Below, piece after piece: positions 36,780-44,649 of a stretch of DNA of 64,000 bases. Below the pieces are notes generated by a model that ran no database searches, was not told the origin of the DNA, and saw nothing but the letters and a program-made list of their open reading frames with translations. The DNA comes from Bryobacterales bacterium F-183 (GTDB lineage: Bacteria; Acidobacteriota; Terriglobia; Bryobacterales; Bryobacteraceae): positions 3,534,001 to 3,598,000 of the forward strand of contig AP025252.1 in assembly GCA_016865505.2 (NCBI GenBank), written 5' to 3'. The position numbers and the translations under genes were made by a program. Positions within the stretch are counted from its first letter, which is position 1, and each line of letters begins with the position of its first letter.

Positions 36780-38445
36780 CCCCCACCCGGTTGGGTGTTA
36801 GATTCAAACTCGATTGGTACAGCTCTTGTACCCGCTCAATCGTGTCGCAATCCTCAGCCCGCTTATCCGTGCGCCAGCGCAGAATCCGTGGGAACCGCAG
36901 TGCATAGCCGCTCTTATGCCGAGGACTCTTCTGAATCCCGTCGAACCCCACTTCCAGCACCTGCTGCGGCTTGACGAGCAACACCCGGCTGTACCGCCCG
37001 ATCGCGATGTCCCGCAGCACCTTGGTCATCTCGCGGATCTCGGCGTCGGTCAGCCCCGAATACGCCTTGCCGATGTTCAAGTACTGGTCGCCGCTCCGTA
37101 CCGCGAACGTGTAGTCCGAAAGCACCGTCGCACGCTTGCCATGGCCTTGTTCCGCCGCGGTAATCACCACGTCCAAGGTCGCAAACGCGCGCTTCACTTT
37201 CAGCCACGCGCCACCTCGCTTACCCGGTTCGTACAAACTCCCCGCACGCTTCAGCAACAGACCCTCATTGCCGTTCTCGCGCGCCGCCTCATACCGCGCC
37301 GGGATCTCCGCCACATCCGCCAACTTCGCCTGCGGCGACAGCAGAACGCGATCCGATGCCGCGTCATTCACCGCAGCCTCCAGCATCGCGCGGCGCTCTT
37401 CCAACGTCTGGTCCAGTGTCAGACCGCCGTCGCGATACAGCACGTCGTACCCCATAAACACCACGGGAATCGACACCTGCATCGCCTCGGTCAACTTCTT
37501 ACGCGCAAGCCTCTGCTGCAGCATCGTAAACGACAGCGCCCGTCCATCCCGCCACGCCAGGATCTCCCCGTCGAGAATCGCCGACCCCGGCACTCGGCCC
37601 AATGCGCTTACCAACTCCGGATAGGACTTCGAAACATCCTCCATCCCGCGCGAAAAGATCGCCACCGCACCGTGATCGCAATGCGCCTGCGCCCGAACCC
37701 CGTCGTACTTTTCCTCGACGTACCACTCGACACCCTCAGGTGGCGCCGCGCCATCTTCCAGCGGCTTCGCCAGCATAAAGTCCATCGGATGGAACAACCG
37801 CGCCTCGATGCTGTCCAATTGATCGTGTCGCGCCGCAATCGCCACCGCCGCCAGATCGCCCAACCGGTTGTTCGCCGCCCGTACAGCCGCCGCGGACTTA
37901 CCCGTCGCCGCCGCTACCGCTTCCTCCACCATCTTTTCCTGCAGGCCGATCCGGAACGAGTTCCCAATGGCTTTGATGAAGTACTTCAACGTCAGCGGCC
38001 GGTACGTCCGAAAGATCTCCGTCATCATCCGGACCCGCGCATCAGCTCGCCGCATCGCATGCAACTGCAAATACAACTGCTCGGCCCGCTCCAGCGACAT
38101 GGGCTCCCCCGCCGTGAACGGCGCCATGATCAGCCCGACAGTTTCACCCCCATCGCCGACCTCGCGATGACACACACGTAGCGTCTCGTCATCCCAGCCC
38201 GAAGCCGCACGCAGCGCATCGCGGATCACCGCGTACCCCAGCGCCAACTTCGGAGCCTCTACCGTCTCAAATAAGTTCGATACCGCCGGAGCCATCGCTG
38301 CCGGACGCCCCAGCAAAAACTGCACCGCTCGCCGCAGGTCTTCATCCGACTCTAGCGTCCGAAAATACTCCGCCAGCGCCGCGACCTTCGCCAATCGTCC
38401 CGCATGGCTCGCAACCCGTTCGCAAGCCTCCGCCAGTGCGTCCAC
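36769..38445 (-). CDS. ATP-dependent DNA ligase of the ligase-associated repair operon
   Basis: 558 aa from a GTG at 38445 with GGAGG upstream; the longer frame to 38577 runs into the exonuclease gene. Order: N-terminal DNA-binding domain (to about 220), adenylation domain with the catalytic KYDG motif (VEEKYDGVRAQ, Lys246), EGLLLKRAGSLYEPGKRG and KVKRAFATLDVVI (motifs IV-V), then an OB domain. This is the TIGR04120 (PP_1105-like) ligase that accompanies an exonuclease and a Lhr-like helicase. It seals nicks using ATP, unlike the housekeeping NAD-dependent LigA. Confidence 0.93.
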   Translation of the reverse strand: MDALAEACERVASHAGRLAKVAALAEYFRTLESDEDLRRAVQFLLGRPAAMAPAVSNLFETVEAPKLALGYAVIRDALRAASGWDDETLRVCHREVGDGGETVGLIMAPFTAGEPMSLERAEQLYLQLHAMRRADARVRMMTEIFRTYRPLTLKYFIKAIGNSFRIGLQEKMVEEAVAAATGKSAAAVRAANNRLGDLAAVAIAARHDQLDSIEARLFHPMDFMLAKPLEDGAAPPEGVEWYVEEKYDGVRAQAHCDHGAVAIFSRGMEDVSKSYPELVSALGRVPGSAILDGEILAWRDGRALSFTMLQQRLARKKLTEAMQVSIPVVFMGYDVLYRDGGLTLDQTLEERRAMLEAAVNDAASDRVLLSPQAKLADVAEIPARYEAARENGNEGLLLKRAGSLYEPGKRGGAWLKVKRAFATLDVVITAAEQGHGKRATVLSDYTFAVRSGDQYLNIGKAYSGLTDAEIREMTKVLRDIAIGRYSRVLLVKPQQVLEVGFDGIQKSPRHKSGYALRFPRILRWRTDKRAEDCDTIERVQELYQSSLNLTPNRVGDDA

Positions 38446-38449
38446 TCGG

Positions 38450-39559
38450 TTAGTCGTCCTCCACGTGTACGCCCACCATCGCCGCTCTTGCGTCGATGTT
38501 CCGCCGCTCGCGAAGAATCCGCGCAAAGGTCTCCGTATACCCATGCACGACGTCCACCCGCCGCGCACCGGACCCATCCACGATGTCCAGCAACTCCTGG
38601 AACCCCGCGTGATCCGAATAGGGAATCAGTTCCTCAGCACCACTCCGAGCCCGCGCATTGTCCACCGCGGCCCACCCTGATACATACGCGATCCGCACCG
38701 GTTTGCCCGACGCCTCCAGCGTATTCCGGAACCCCGGCGTCACCACATGGGCCTTGCCGGGCATGTTCGCCGCATCGTATGGTTCCCAGCCGCAAAACTG
38801 ATAGCCCGACTCTTCATGCGCCGGAATCAGCCGCGCAATCGCCCCATGCACTGCCGTAGGAATCCCCGCACGGCAAAGCGTGTACACGATCTCCTGCCCG
38901 CGACCCAGCGGGTACCCCAGAAACACAGGGATCGATCCCTCGCTCAAGCACTCCCTCGCAAATCGCACGATCCGCTCGGCCGCCTGTTCGCAGGTCAGAA
39001 AACGGTACACCGGCAATCCGAACGTCGATTCAATAATGAGGTGATCGCAGGGCACGATCTCTGTTTCCGCGCCCAGCAAAGGTTTTTGCAGCTTGATATC
39101 GCCTGTGTAAAGCAACCGCTCGCCGCCAAACTCCACCAGCAGTTGCCGCGCCCCAGTAATATGGGCGGCCGGCTTCGCCGTGATCACCGCCCCGCTAGGC
39201 AGACTCACCGGCGCATCGCACTCCATGGGCTCAATCACCGACCCCGCCAGGATCTGCTCATCTTCTCGAAGTCTTAGAAAGCGAATGGTTTCGGGCGACG
39301 CCAAAATGCGACCGTGCCCGCCCCGCGAATGGTCGCTATGCGCATGCGAGATCCAGTTCGCAGCCACCGGGACAATGCTGTCCAGCCACAGCCCCACGTC
39401 TGGAAGGTGAATACCCGTAGGATGAAATTCGACCCGCAACTCTACTTTTTCGCCTGATCTCCATCTTAGTAGACGGCCCCAGTCTCGCCCTGGAAACAGG
39501 AAAGTTTCCGCCTCCGGAACTCTCCTATTTTCTTGCACATGCCAAGGATAGTGAACCAT
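38450..39559 (-). CDS. Ligase-associated metallo-beta-lactamase-fold exonuclease
   Basis: Up to 369 aa; the native start could be the TTG at 39439, since family members begin close to the segment RVEFHPTGIHLPDVGLWLDS. The metal-binding motif SHAHSDHSRGG and later HITGARQLLVEFGGERLLYTGDIK and SDHAGFQELLD mark a beta-CASP-like nuclease (TIGR04122). It is the first gene of the three-gene repair operon, 4 bases before the ligase GTG. The fourth component known from other genomes, a metallophosphoesterase (pdeM), is not in this window. Confidence 0.87.
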   Translation of the reverse strand: MVHYPWHVQENRRVPEAETFLFPGRDWGRLLRWRSGEKVELRVEFHPTGIHLPDVGLWLDSIVPVAANWISHAHSDHSRGGHGRILASPETIRFLRLREDEQILAGSVIEPMECDAPVSLPSGAVITAKPAAHITGARQLLVEFGGERLLYTGDIKLQKPLLGAETEIVPCDHLIIESTFGLPVYRFLTCEQAAERIVRFARECLSEGSIPVFLGYPLGRGQEIVYTLCRAGIPTAVHGAIARLIPAHEESGYQFCGWEPYDAANMPGKAHVVTPGFRNTLEASGKPVRIAYVSGWAAVDNARARSGAEELIPYSDHAGFQELLDIVDGSGARRVDVVHGYTETFARILRERRNIDARAAMVGVHVEDD

Positions 39560-39677
39560 CCCACTGTAGGTGGTATCTTCCAGCGCTTAGGGCAACCAAA
39601 GGTTTACGGCTAAGGATGTAAGGTGCAACGCTGATCGGATTGCCGGAGGGAGTCGTCTATATTCGAGTTAACCAAGA

Positions 39678-40805
39678 ATGACGGGACCAACCATACCCGC
39701 CGACCAGAACCGGCGGATTTCCGGCACGATGTTTTCTTTCCAAGTGTTTGGGATTCCGATACGCCTGCATGTCACCTTCTTACTGGTGGCAGCCGTTCTA
39801 CTGTTATCTGGCCTCGGTGAAGAACGCTCCAGCGTAGTCTACGTTCTGTATGTCGCGGGCCTGTTTGCGTCCCTGCTCCTGCACGAAATGGGTCACGTCC
39901 TGGTGACCCGAAATTTTGGCGTGCGCACCCTCGAAATCGTCATGTTCCCCATCGGCGGAGTCGCGCGGCTTGATCGCCGCTTGCAGCCTGCCGAAGAGAT
40001 CGCCGTCGCCACCGCCGGACCTCTGGTCAATATGTTCCTGGCCGGCGCCTGCTGGGTCCTGGCTACCGTGAACAACCACATCGTCAGCCTCGCCGGTATC
40101 TCCAACTCCACCAACGACAATCTGGGTGCGCAGCTATTCTTTGCCAACCTCGGTATGGCAGCCTTCAACCTGCTCCCGGCGTTCCCTATGGACGGCGGCC
40201 GCATTCTGCGCTCGATCCTGTCCCGTTTCCGCCACGCCGACGACGCCACCCGAATCGCCACCTGGGTCGGCCGCATGACCGCGATCAGCATGGCGCTGTA
40301 CGGTCTCTTCTCCGGCCACTACCTGTTGGTGATTGCGTCCTTCTTCCTGTACCTCGGCGCCGCGCAGGAAGCTGCCGCCGCTCTCGGCCGCGTGTTGACG
40401 TCTGGCATACCGGTCCGCGCCGCTATGGTCACCGAGTTCCACACGCTTTCGCACAACCACACCGTCCGCGAGGCGATTCAGATGTCGCTCTCGTCCTCCC
40501 AGCAGGACTTTCCGGTGATGCACGGCGGTGAGATCAGCGGTCTCCTCAGCCGCGGCTCCCTGATGCGCGCCCTCGCCGCCGAAGGTCCCGACGCCTACGT
40601 GGTCGGAGTGATGGATCGCGACTTCATCTCCCTCACCGTCGACCACGACCTCTCCACTGTACTTCCCGTCATGGCCCGCGCCTCCCACTGCGCGCTTGTG
40701 CTTCAGGATCACAAGCTGGTCGGTCTGCTCACGGCGGACAACCTGTCCCACTTCCTGGCCCTCCGCCGCTTCGGCCTGGACCCGGAAGAACATCTCCCTG
40801 CCTAA
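39678..40805 (+). CDS. Site-2-protease-like M50 metalloprotease with CBS domains
   Basis: 375 aa; an internal start at 39729 is also possible. Transmembrane zinc protease with HEMGH (His69, Glu70, His73) in TM2, the NPDG-like ligand segment FNLLPAFPMDGGRIL near residue 165, five or six TMs, and two C-terminal CBS domains (about 250-375). Related rhomboid-independent S2P proteins cleave anti-sigma factors or other membrane substrates; CBS domains usually bind adenosyl ligands and gate activity. No substrate is obvious. It is convergent with the patatin gene. Confidence 0.9.
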   Translation: MTGPTIPADQNRRISGTMFSFQVFGIPIRLHVTFLLVAAVLLLSGLGEERSSVVYVLYVAGLFASLLLHEMGHVLVTRNFGVRTLEIVMFPIGGVARLDRRLQPAEEIAVATAGPLVNMFLAGACWVLATVNNHIVSLAGISNSTNDNLGAQLFFANLGMAAFNLLPAFPMDGGRILRSILSRFRHADDATRIATWVGRMTAISMALYGLFSGHYLLVIASFFLYLGAAQEAAAALGRVLTSGIPVRAAMVTEFHTLSHNHTVREAIQMSLSSSQQDFPVMHGGEISGLLSRGSLMRALAAEGPDAYVVGVMDRDFISLTVDHDLSTVLPVMARASHCALVLQDHKLVGLLTADNLSHFLALRRFGLDPEEHLPA

Positions 40806-40807
40806 GC

Positions 40808-40842
40808 GGGATGCTTAAAAGAAAGAGGGATGCTTAAAAGAA
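40808..40842. repeat. 19-bp tandem duplication at a convergent gene junction
   Basis: GGGATGCTTAAAAGAA occurs twice (40808-40823 and 40827-40842) with period 19. The second copy contains the TAA of the patatin gene, so a duplicate stop lies downstream of the real one. It is a short recent-looking slippage or duplication. Confidence 0.75.
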
Positions 40843-43032
40843 CCGCCCAAACAGGAAGCTGAACTTCCCCTTAAACCGCCCGTCCGTGCGACCCAAGCTC
40901 CACCCCGCATAGATGGGACCAAACGGCGTCTCCGCCACAAACGCCGTCGTAGCCGACTGCTTAAAGAACCCCGCAGGGCCGTCCTGGTACATCCCGCCTT
41001 CCACCCAGCCTCCCAGGTACAAGTCGCCACCAAAAATCGGCGGCAACTGCCCGATCCGCTTCAAGTACCCCGTCGTCAAGTACCCCATGCGGTCACTGCG
41101 GAACTGCCCGATCCCAAACGCCCCCAGCCGTAGCGGACCACCCAGCGTAAACTGCAGCGGGATCGGCAACCGGTTCCCAAAGCTCGACCCGCCGCCAAAC
41201 GTCGCAAACACTCGATCCCGCCGCATCACAGGATGAAAGTACGACGCATCGAGGCTCGCCAACGGAACCGCATGCTCCATCAAAGGAGCCTTGAGGTAAT
41301 ACGACAGATTCGCCGCTCCTCGCAGACCCCGGCTCGGCACCTGCGCGCTATCCTGCCCGTCGTACCCCACCCGTATGGACGCACTCCGGTACTGCCCATT
41401 GTTCTCCGACGGAACCTGGAATCCGACACGAGGTGTCGCGCTCATTCGCCCATAGTCGTACCCGGCACGCACCTCCAGAAACCGCGCCGTCGTGTACCCG
41501 ACATCCAGCCCGATGCCGCCTTTGGTGATGTCCAACTCTCCGGAACGAAATCCCTGGTCGTAGTAGTTCGTCGAGGTACGCGAATAGCTCGTCCGCGGCG
41601 CCACAAACAGCCCGCGGTATCCGATGCGCCTGTAGTATTCCGCCCCCAGCAGCGTCCGCGACCCGACGCTCAAATCCACGCGCAGTTCCGTACCCGGATG
41701 CGTAAAGTCCATCACCACCGCACGGCTATTCAACGTCAAGGTCGTACGCCCGGCATCCTCGCCGCGGATCTCCGGCGAAAAGAACAGGAATGGAGGTGCA
41801 AAACGCTTCTCCGTCAGATGCACCTGCAGTTGATCCTTCCCGTCCTGTTGCGCGAGGTTGTAGGCGATCCAGTTGTACCGCATGTTGCCGAACTCCCTCG
41901 CCAGCGCCAGTTCGATGCGCGCCGGCGTCGCAGGACCCTTCTGCAACTCCCGCGTCAGTTCCTGATCCAGCCGTTTTCGCGCCGCCTCAGACCCGCCGCT
42001 GATCTCAATCGCCTGGAACGACGGCGCCTTCATGTAGCGTGCCTCTTTGCGCTTCTTCACAAACGCCGCCCACTCGGCATCGCTCAATGCGTACTGCAGC
42101 AACTCCTCGCGCTTCGCGTCCGCACTCGCGTACCCGGCCAGCATCAGTTCTTCATGCTTGTCGTAGTCCGTCGTCGAGTACTCGCTGATCGCCGGCTGTA
42201 TCAGATGCGTCGCCTTCGCCATCGAGTACTTCTCGTTCTGCAGGATCGAAATACTCACCGCGCGACCCGCCACCCCGCCTAGCCCGATCACCTGATCCGC
42301 CTTCAGCCGTGCCAGCGGCAGTACACTCGCAATCACCACATCGGCGCCCATGTTCTTGACGGAATCCACCGGCAGGTTATCCACCATGCCGCCGTCCACC
42401 AACACCTGCCGGTCGCGCACAACAGGCACAAAGTACCCCGGCACCGCCGAGGACGCTCGCAGCGCTTCCGCCAGCGACCCATCGCTAAACTCCACACGAT
42501 TCCCGCTCACCAGGTCTGTCGCAACGCACCGGAAAGGAGTGGGCAGATGATCAAAGTCGTTGCTCGCCGGAACGTTCAAAAACAGCTGATTCAGCAGCAG
42601 CACCAAACCACGGCCCGAAGAGATCCCACTCGGCGTACTCACACCCCGCCGCAGCCCGAACTCCAGAGGATTCGGAAACGCCCGCCGATCCTCTTTACGC
42701 CGGTACTGCAGGTTCCTGTACTCCGGAGCCCCGCGCAGAATCTTGTTCCACTCCACACGCCGTACCAGCGCCTTCAACTCTGCCGCGTCATATCCCGTCG
42801 CGTACACGCCGCCCACAAGCGCACCCATGCTCGCGCCCGAGATCGCATCAATCGGAATATGATGCTCTTCAAACCACTCAATGACACCCACATGCGCCAG
42901 CCCCAATGCGCCGCCGCCGCCCAAAGTGAGCCCAATTTTCTTCCTCGTCTTCGGTTTCTCGCTCAAAACGTCTTGTGCCGCAACAAAATTGGAGAAAAGA
43001 GCAACAATTACAAGCGCCTGGGTCAAATTCAT
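40834..43032 (-). CDS. PlpD-like patatin phospholipase with outer-membrane barrel (type Vd secretion)
   Basis: 732 aa. Signal peptide, then a patatin domain (about 30-330) with oxyanion glycines LGGGGALGLAHVG, nucleophile Ser68 in GASMG and Asp213 in DGGMVDNLP. A POTRA-like segment (about 345-410) follows, then a 16-strand Omp85/surface-antigen barrel ending in aromatic Phe-Phe. The layout matches PlpD of Pseudomonas: a lipase displayed or released through its own barrel. It lies divergent to the dioxygenase gene and convergent with the M50 protease. Confidence 0.92.
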   Translation of the reverse strand: MNLTQALVIVALFSNFVAAQDVLSEKPKTRKKIGLTLGGGGALGLAHVGVIEWFEEHHIPIDAISGASMGALVGGVYATGYDAAELKALVRRVEWNKILRGAPEYRNLQYRRKEDRRAFPNPLEFGLRRGVSTPSGISSGRGLVLLLNQLFLNVPASNDFDHLPTPFRCVATDLVSGNRVEFSDGSLAEALRASSAVPGYFVPVVRDRQVLVDGGMVDNLPVDSVKNMGADVVIASVLPLARLKADQVIGLGGVAGRAVSISILQNEKYSMAKATHLIQPAISEYSTTDYDKHEELMLAGYASADAKREELLQYALSDAEWAAFVKKRKEARYMKAPSFQAIEISGGSEAARKRLDQELTRELQKGPATPARIELALAREFGNMRYNWIAYNLAQQDGKDQLQVHLTEKRFAPPFLFFSPEIRGEDAGRTTLTLNSRAVVMDFTHPGTELRVDLSVGSRTLLGAEYYRRIGYRGLFVAPRTSYSRTSTNYYDQGFRSGELDITKGGIGLDVGYTTARFLEVRAGYDYGRMSATPRVGFQVPSENNGQYRSASIRVGYDGQDSAQVPSRGLRGAANLSYYLKAPLMEHAVPLASLDASYFHPVMRRDRVFATFGGGSSFGNRLPIPLQFTLGGPLRLGAFGIGQFRSDRMGYLTTGYLKRIGQLPPIFGGDLYLGGWVEGGMYQDGPAGFFKQSATTAFVAETPFGPIYAGWSLGRTDGRFKGKFSFLFGRFF

Positions 43033-43041
43033 CTACCTTTC

Positions 43042-43836
43042 ATGCTAACTTCCGAACGTATGGACATCGACAAAATCGCGGATCAACTCAACCGCGATGG
43101 GTACGCTCTGTTGCCGGGCCTGATGCCGCCGTCGTACCTCGAAGCTGTAAGATCGCGTATCGCAGCAATCGTTTCAGAAGAAGGCGACGCCGCCGGTTCG
43201 GAGTTCAAACAGGAACCCGGCGCTGTCCGCCTCGCCAACCTGGTCGACAAGGGCGAAGAGTTCGAGCAACTCGTCTCCAACCCCACCGTACTTGGTTATG
43301 TCGCGCAGGTCCTGGGGCCGGACTTCAAGCTGGGAAGCCTCAACTACCGTTCCGCACACCCCAACGAAGGTGGCTTGCAGCCTCTCCACGTCGACATGGG
43401 CCTGCTTGCCGACGACAGCGGCTTTCGTACCTGCAACACCATCTGGCTCCTCGACGACTTTACGCCCGAAAACGGTGCCACCCGTGTCGTACCCGGCACC
43501 CACACCTCCCGCCAGCGTCCGCAGGACACCATGCCGGACGCCAACGCCCCGCACCCGGACGAGGTACTGGTGACGGGCAAAGCCGGCGACGTTGTCGTGA
43601 TGAATGCCCACACCTGGCACGGGGGCACCACCAATCACACCACCCGCGAACGCCGCGCCTTGCACGGCTTCTACGTTCGCCGCGACGTCCCCCAGCAGCA
43701 GTACCAGAAGAAGCTTCTGCGCCAGGAAACCCAGCAGCGCTTGTCGCCTGACCTGCGCCGTATCCTGGCCCTGGACGACCCTTTGAATGATGAACTGTGC
43801 GCCTCCGGCACCCAGTTGAGCGGATTCCTCAAGTGA
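43042..43836 (+). CDS. Phytanoyl-CoA dioxygenase family (PhyH) Fe(II)/2-oxoglutarate oxygenase
   Basis: 264 aa from the ATG at 43042 (43060 is an alternative). The iron triad is visible as LHVD (HxD, near residue 118) and the distal His in NAHTWHGGT near residue 193, with the 2-oxoglutarate-binding Arg in TRERRALHG. Substrates of such enzymes range from lipids to secondary metabolites and cannot be told here. Its stop overlaps the next gene (GTGA), so it is co-translated with a truncated haemoglobin. Confidence 0.87.
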   Translation: MLTSERMDIDKIADQLNRDGYALLPGLMPPSYLEAVRSRIAAIVSEEGDAAGSEFKQEPGAVRLANLVDKGEEFEQLVSNPTVLGYVAQVLGPDFKLGSLNYRSAHPNEGGLQPLHVDMGLLADDSGFRTCNTIWLLDDFTPENGATRVVPGTHTSRQRPQDTMPDANAPHPDEVLVTGKAGDVVVMNAHTWHGGTTNHTTRERRALHGFYVRRDVPQQQYQKKLLRQETQQRLSPDLRRILALDDPLNDELCASGTQLSGFLK

Positions 43837-44225
43837 CCGAAGAAGAAGTGATCACCGCCGTCGGAGAAGACGGCTTCCATCGTCTGGTGGCCGCGTTTTA
43901 CCGCCAGATCCCGAATGACGACATCCTGGGGCCTATGTACCCCAAGCACGACCTCGCCGGCGCCGAAGAACGCCTGCGCGAGTTTCTGATCTTCCGCTTC
44001 GGAGGCTCCGGGCGCTACATCGAAAAGCGCGGCCATCCGCGTCTCCGCATGCGCCACATGCCATTCGTCGTCGACCAGGCCGCGCGCGACCGCTGGGTCC
44101 AACTCATGGACAACGCCTTTCGCGAAGCGGCTCTACCCAGGGAAGCGGAAAATCTCCTCCGCGAATTCTTCGCACACGTCGCAACCTTTCTCATCAATCG
44201 CCAATCGCCTCAACATGACCAGTAA
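43833..44225 (+). CDS. Group II truncated haemoglobin (trHbO-like)
   Basis: 130 aa from a GTG in a GTGA overlap. The 2-on-2 globin shows FYRQIPNDDILGPMYP, FLIFRFGGSGRY, the proximal-His segment HPRLRMRHMPF and the Trp of DRWVQLM at G8, typical of group II. These proteins bind O2 or NO and are linked to oxidative or nitrosative stress. Its end overlaps the thioesterase start by 11 bases. Confidence 0.9.
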   Translation: MTEEEVITAVGEDGFHRLVAAFYRQIPNDDILGPMYPKHDLAGAEERLREFLIFRFGGSGRYIEKRGHPRLRMRHMPFVVDQAARDRWVQLMDNAFREAALPREAENLLREFFAHVATFLINRQSPQHDQ

Positions 44226-44649
44226 TCCCCAAAACCTCCGGCAGAACACCGCCCGCATCCGGGTCCGCTTTGCGGAAACCGATCAGATGGGCATCGTGTA
44301 CCACTCCAATTACCTGATCTGGATGGAGGTCGGCCGCGTGGAGCTCTGCCGTTCGTTGGGGATTCGTTATCGCGACATGGAGCGTGACGACGGTGTCCTG
44401 CTCGCCGTAGCGGAAGCCAGTTGCCGCTATCTCTCGCCCGCCCGCTACGACGAAGAGGTCGACATCCGTACCTGGATCGAATCGGCCCACCGCCGCATGA
44501 TCGTGTTTGGTTATGAGATGGTGGACGCCGCCACCGGTGCCGTACTTGCCAAAGGCGAGACCAAGCATGTCTTCACCGGCCGCGACATGAAGCCCGCGCG
44601 CCTGCCCGAAAAGTACATGGAACGCTTCGGCATCGCCAAAGCCGTCTAG
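44215..44649 (+). CDS. ybgC: YbgC-type acyl-CoA thioesterase (hot-dog fold)
   Basis: 144 aa. The 4HBT signature is FAETDQMGIVYHSNYLIWMEVGRVE with the catalytic Asp in ETDQMG. It hydrolyses short acyl-CoA thioesters; in E. coli ybgC lies in the tol-pal operon, but no tol gene is present here. It is the last gene of the dioxygenase-haemoglobin-thioesterase operon. The TAG overlaps the stop of the convergent barrel gene by 4 bases. Confidence 0.9.
   Translation: MTSNPQNLRQNTARIRVRFAETDQMGIVYHSNYLIWMEVGRVELCRSLGIRYRDMERDDGVLLAVAEASCRYLSPARYDEEVDIRTWIESAHRRMIVFGYEMVDAATGAVLAKGETKHVFTGRDMKPARLPEKYMERFGIAKAV

Noticed and set aside
36814-38181. 455-aa open frame opposite the DNA ligase
   Set aside because: Shadow frame without motifs; the ligase reading carries the KYDG nucleotidyltransferase motifs.
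41233-42282. 349-aa open frame opposite the patatin gene
   Set aside because: Arg-rich shadow; the patatin catalytic motifs and barrel are on the minus strand.
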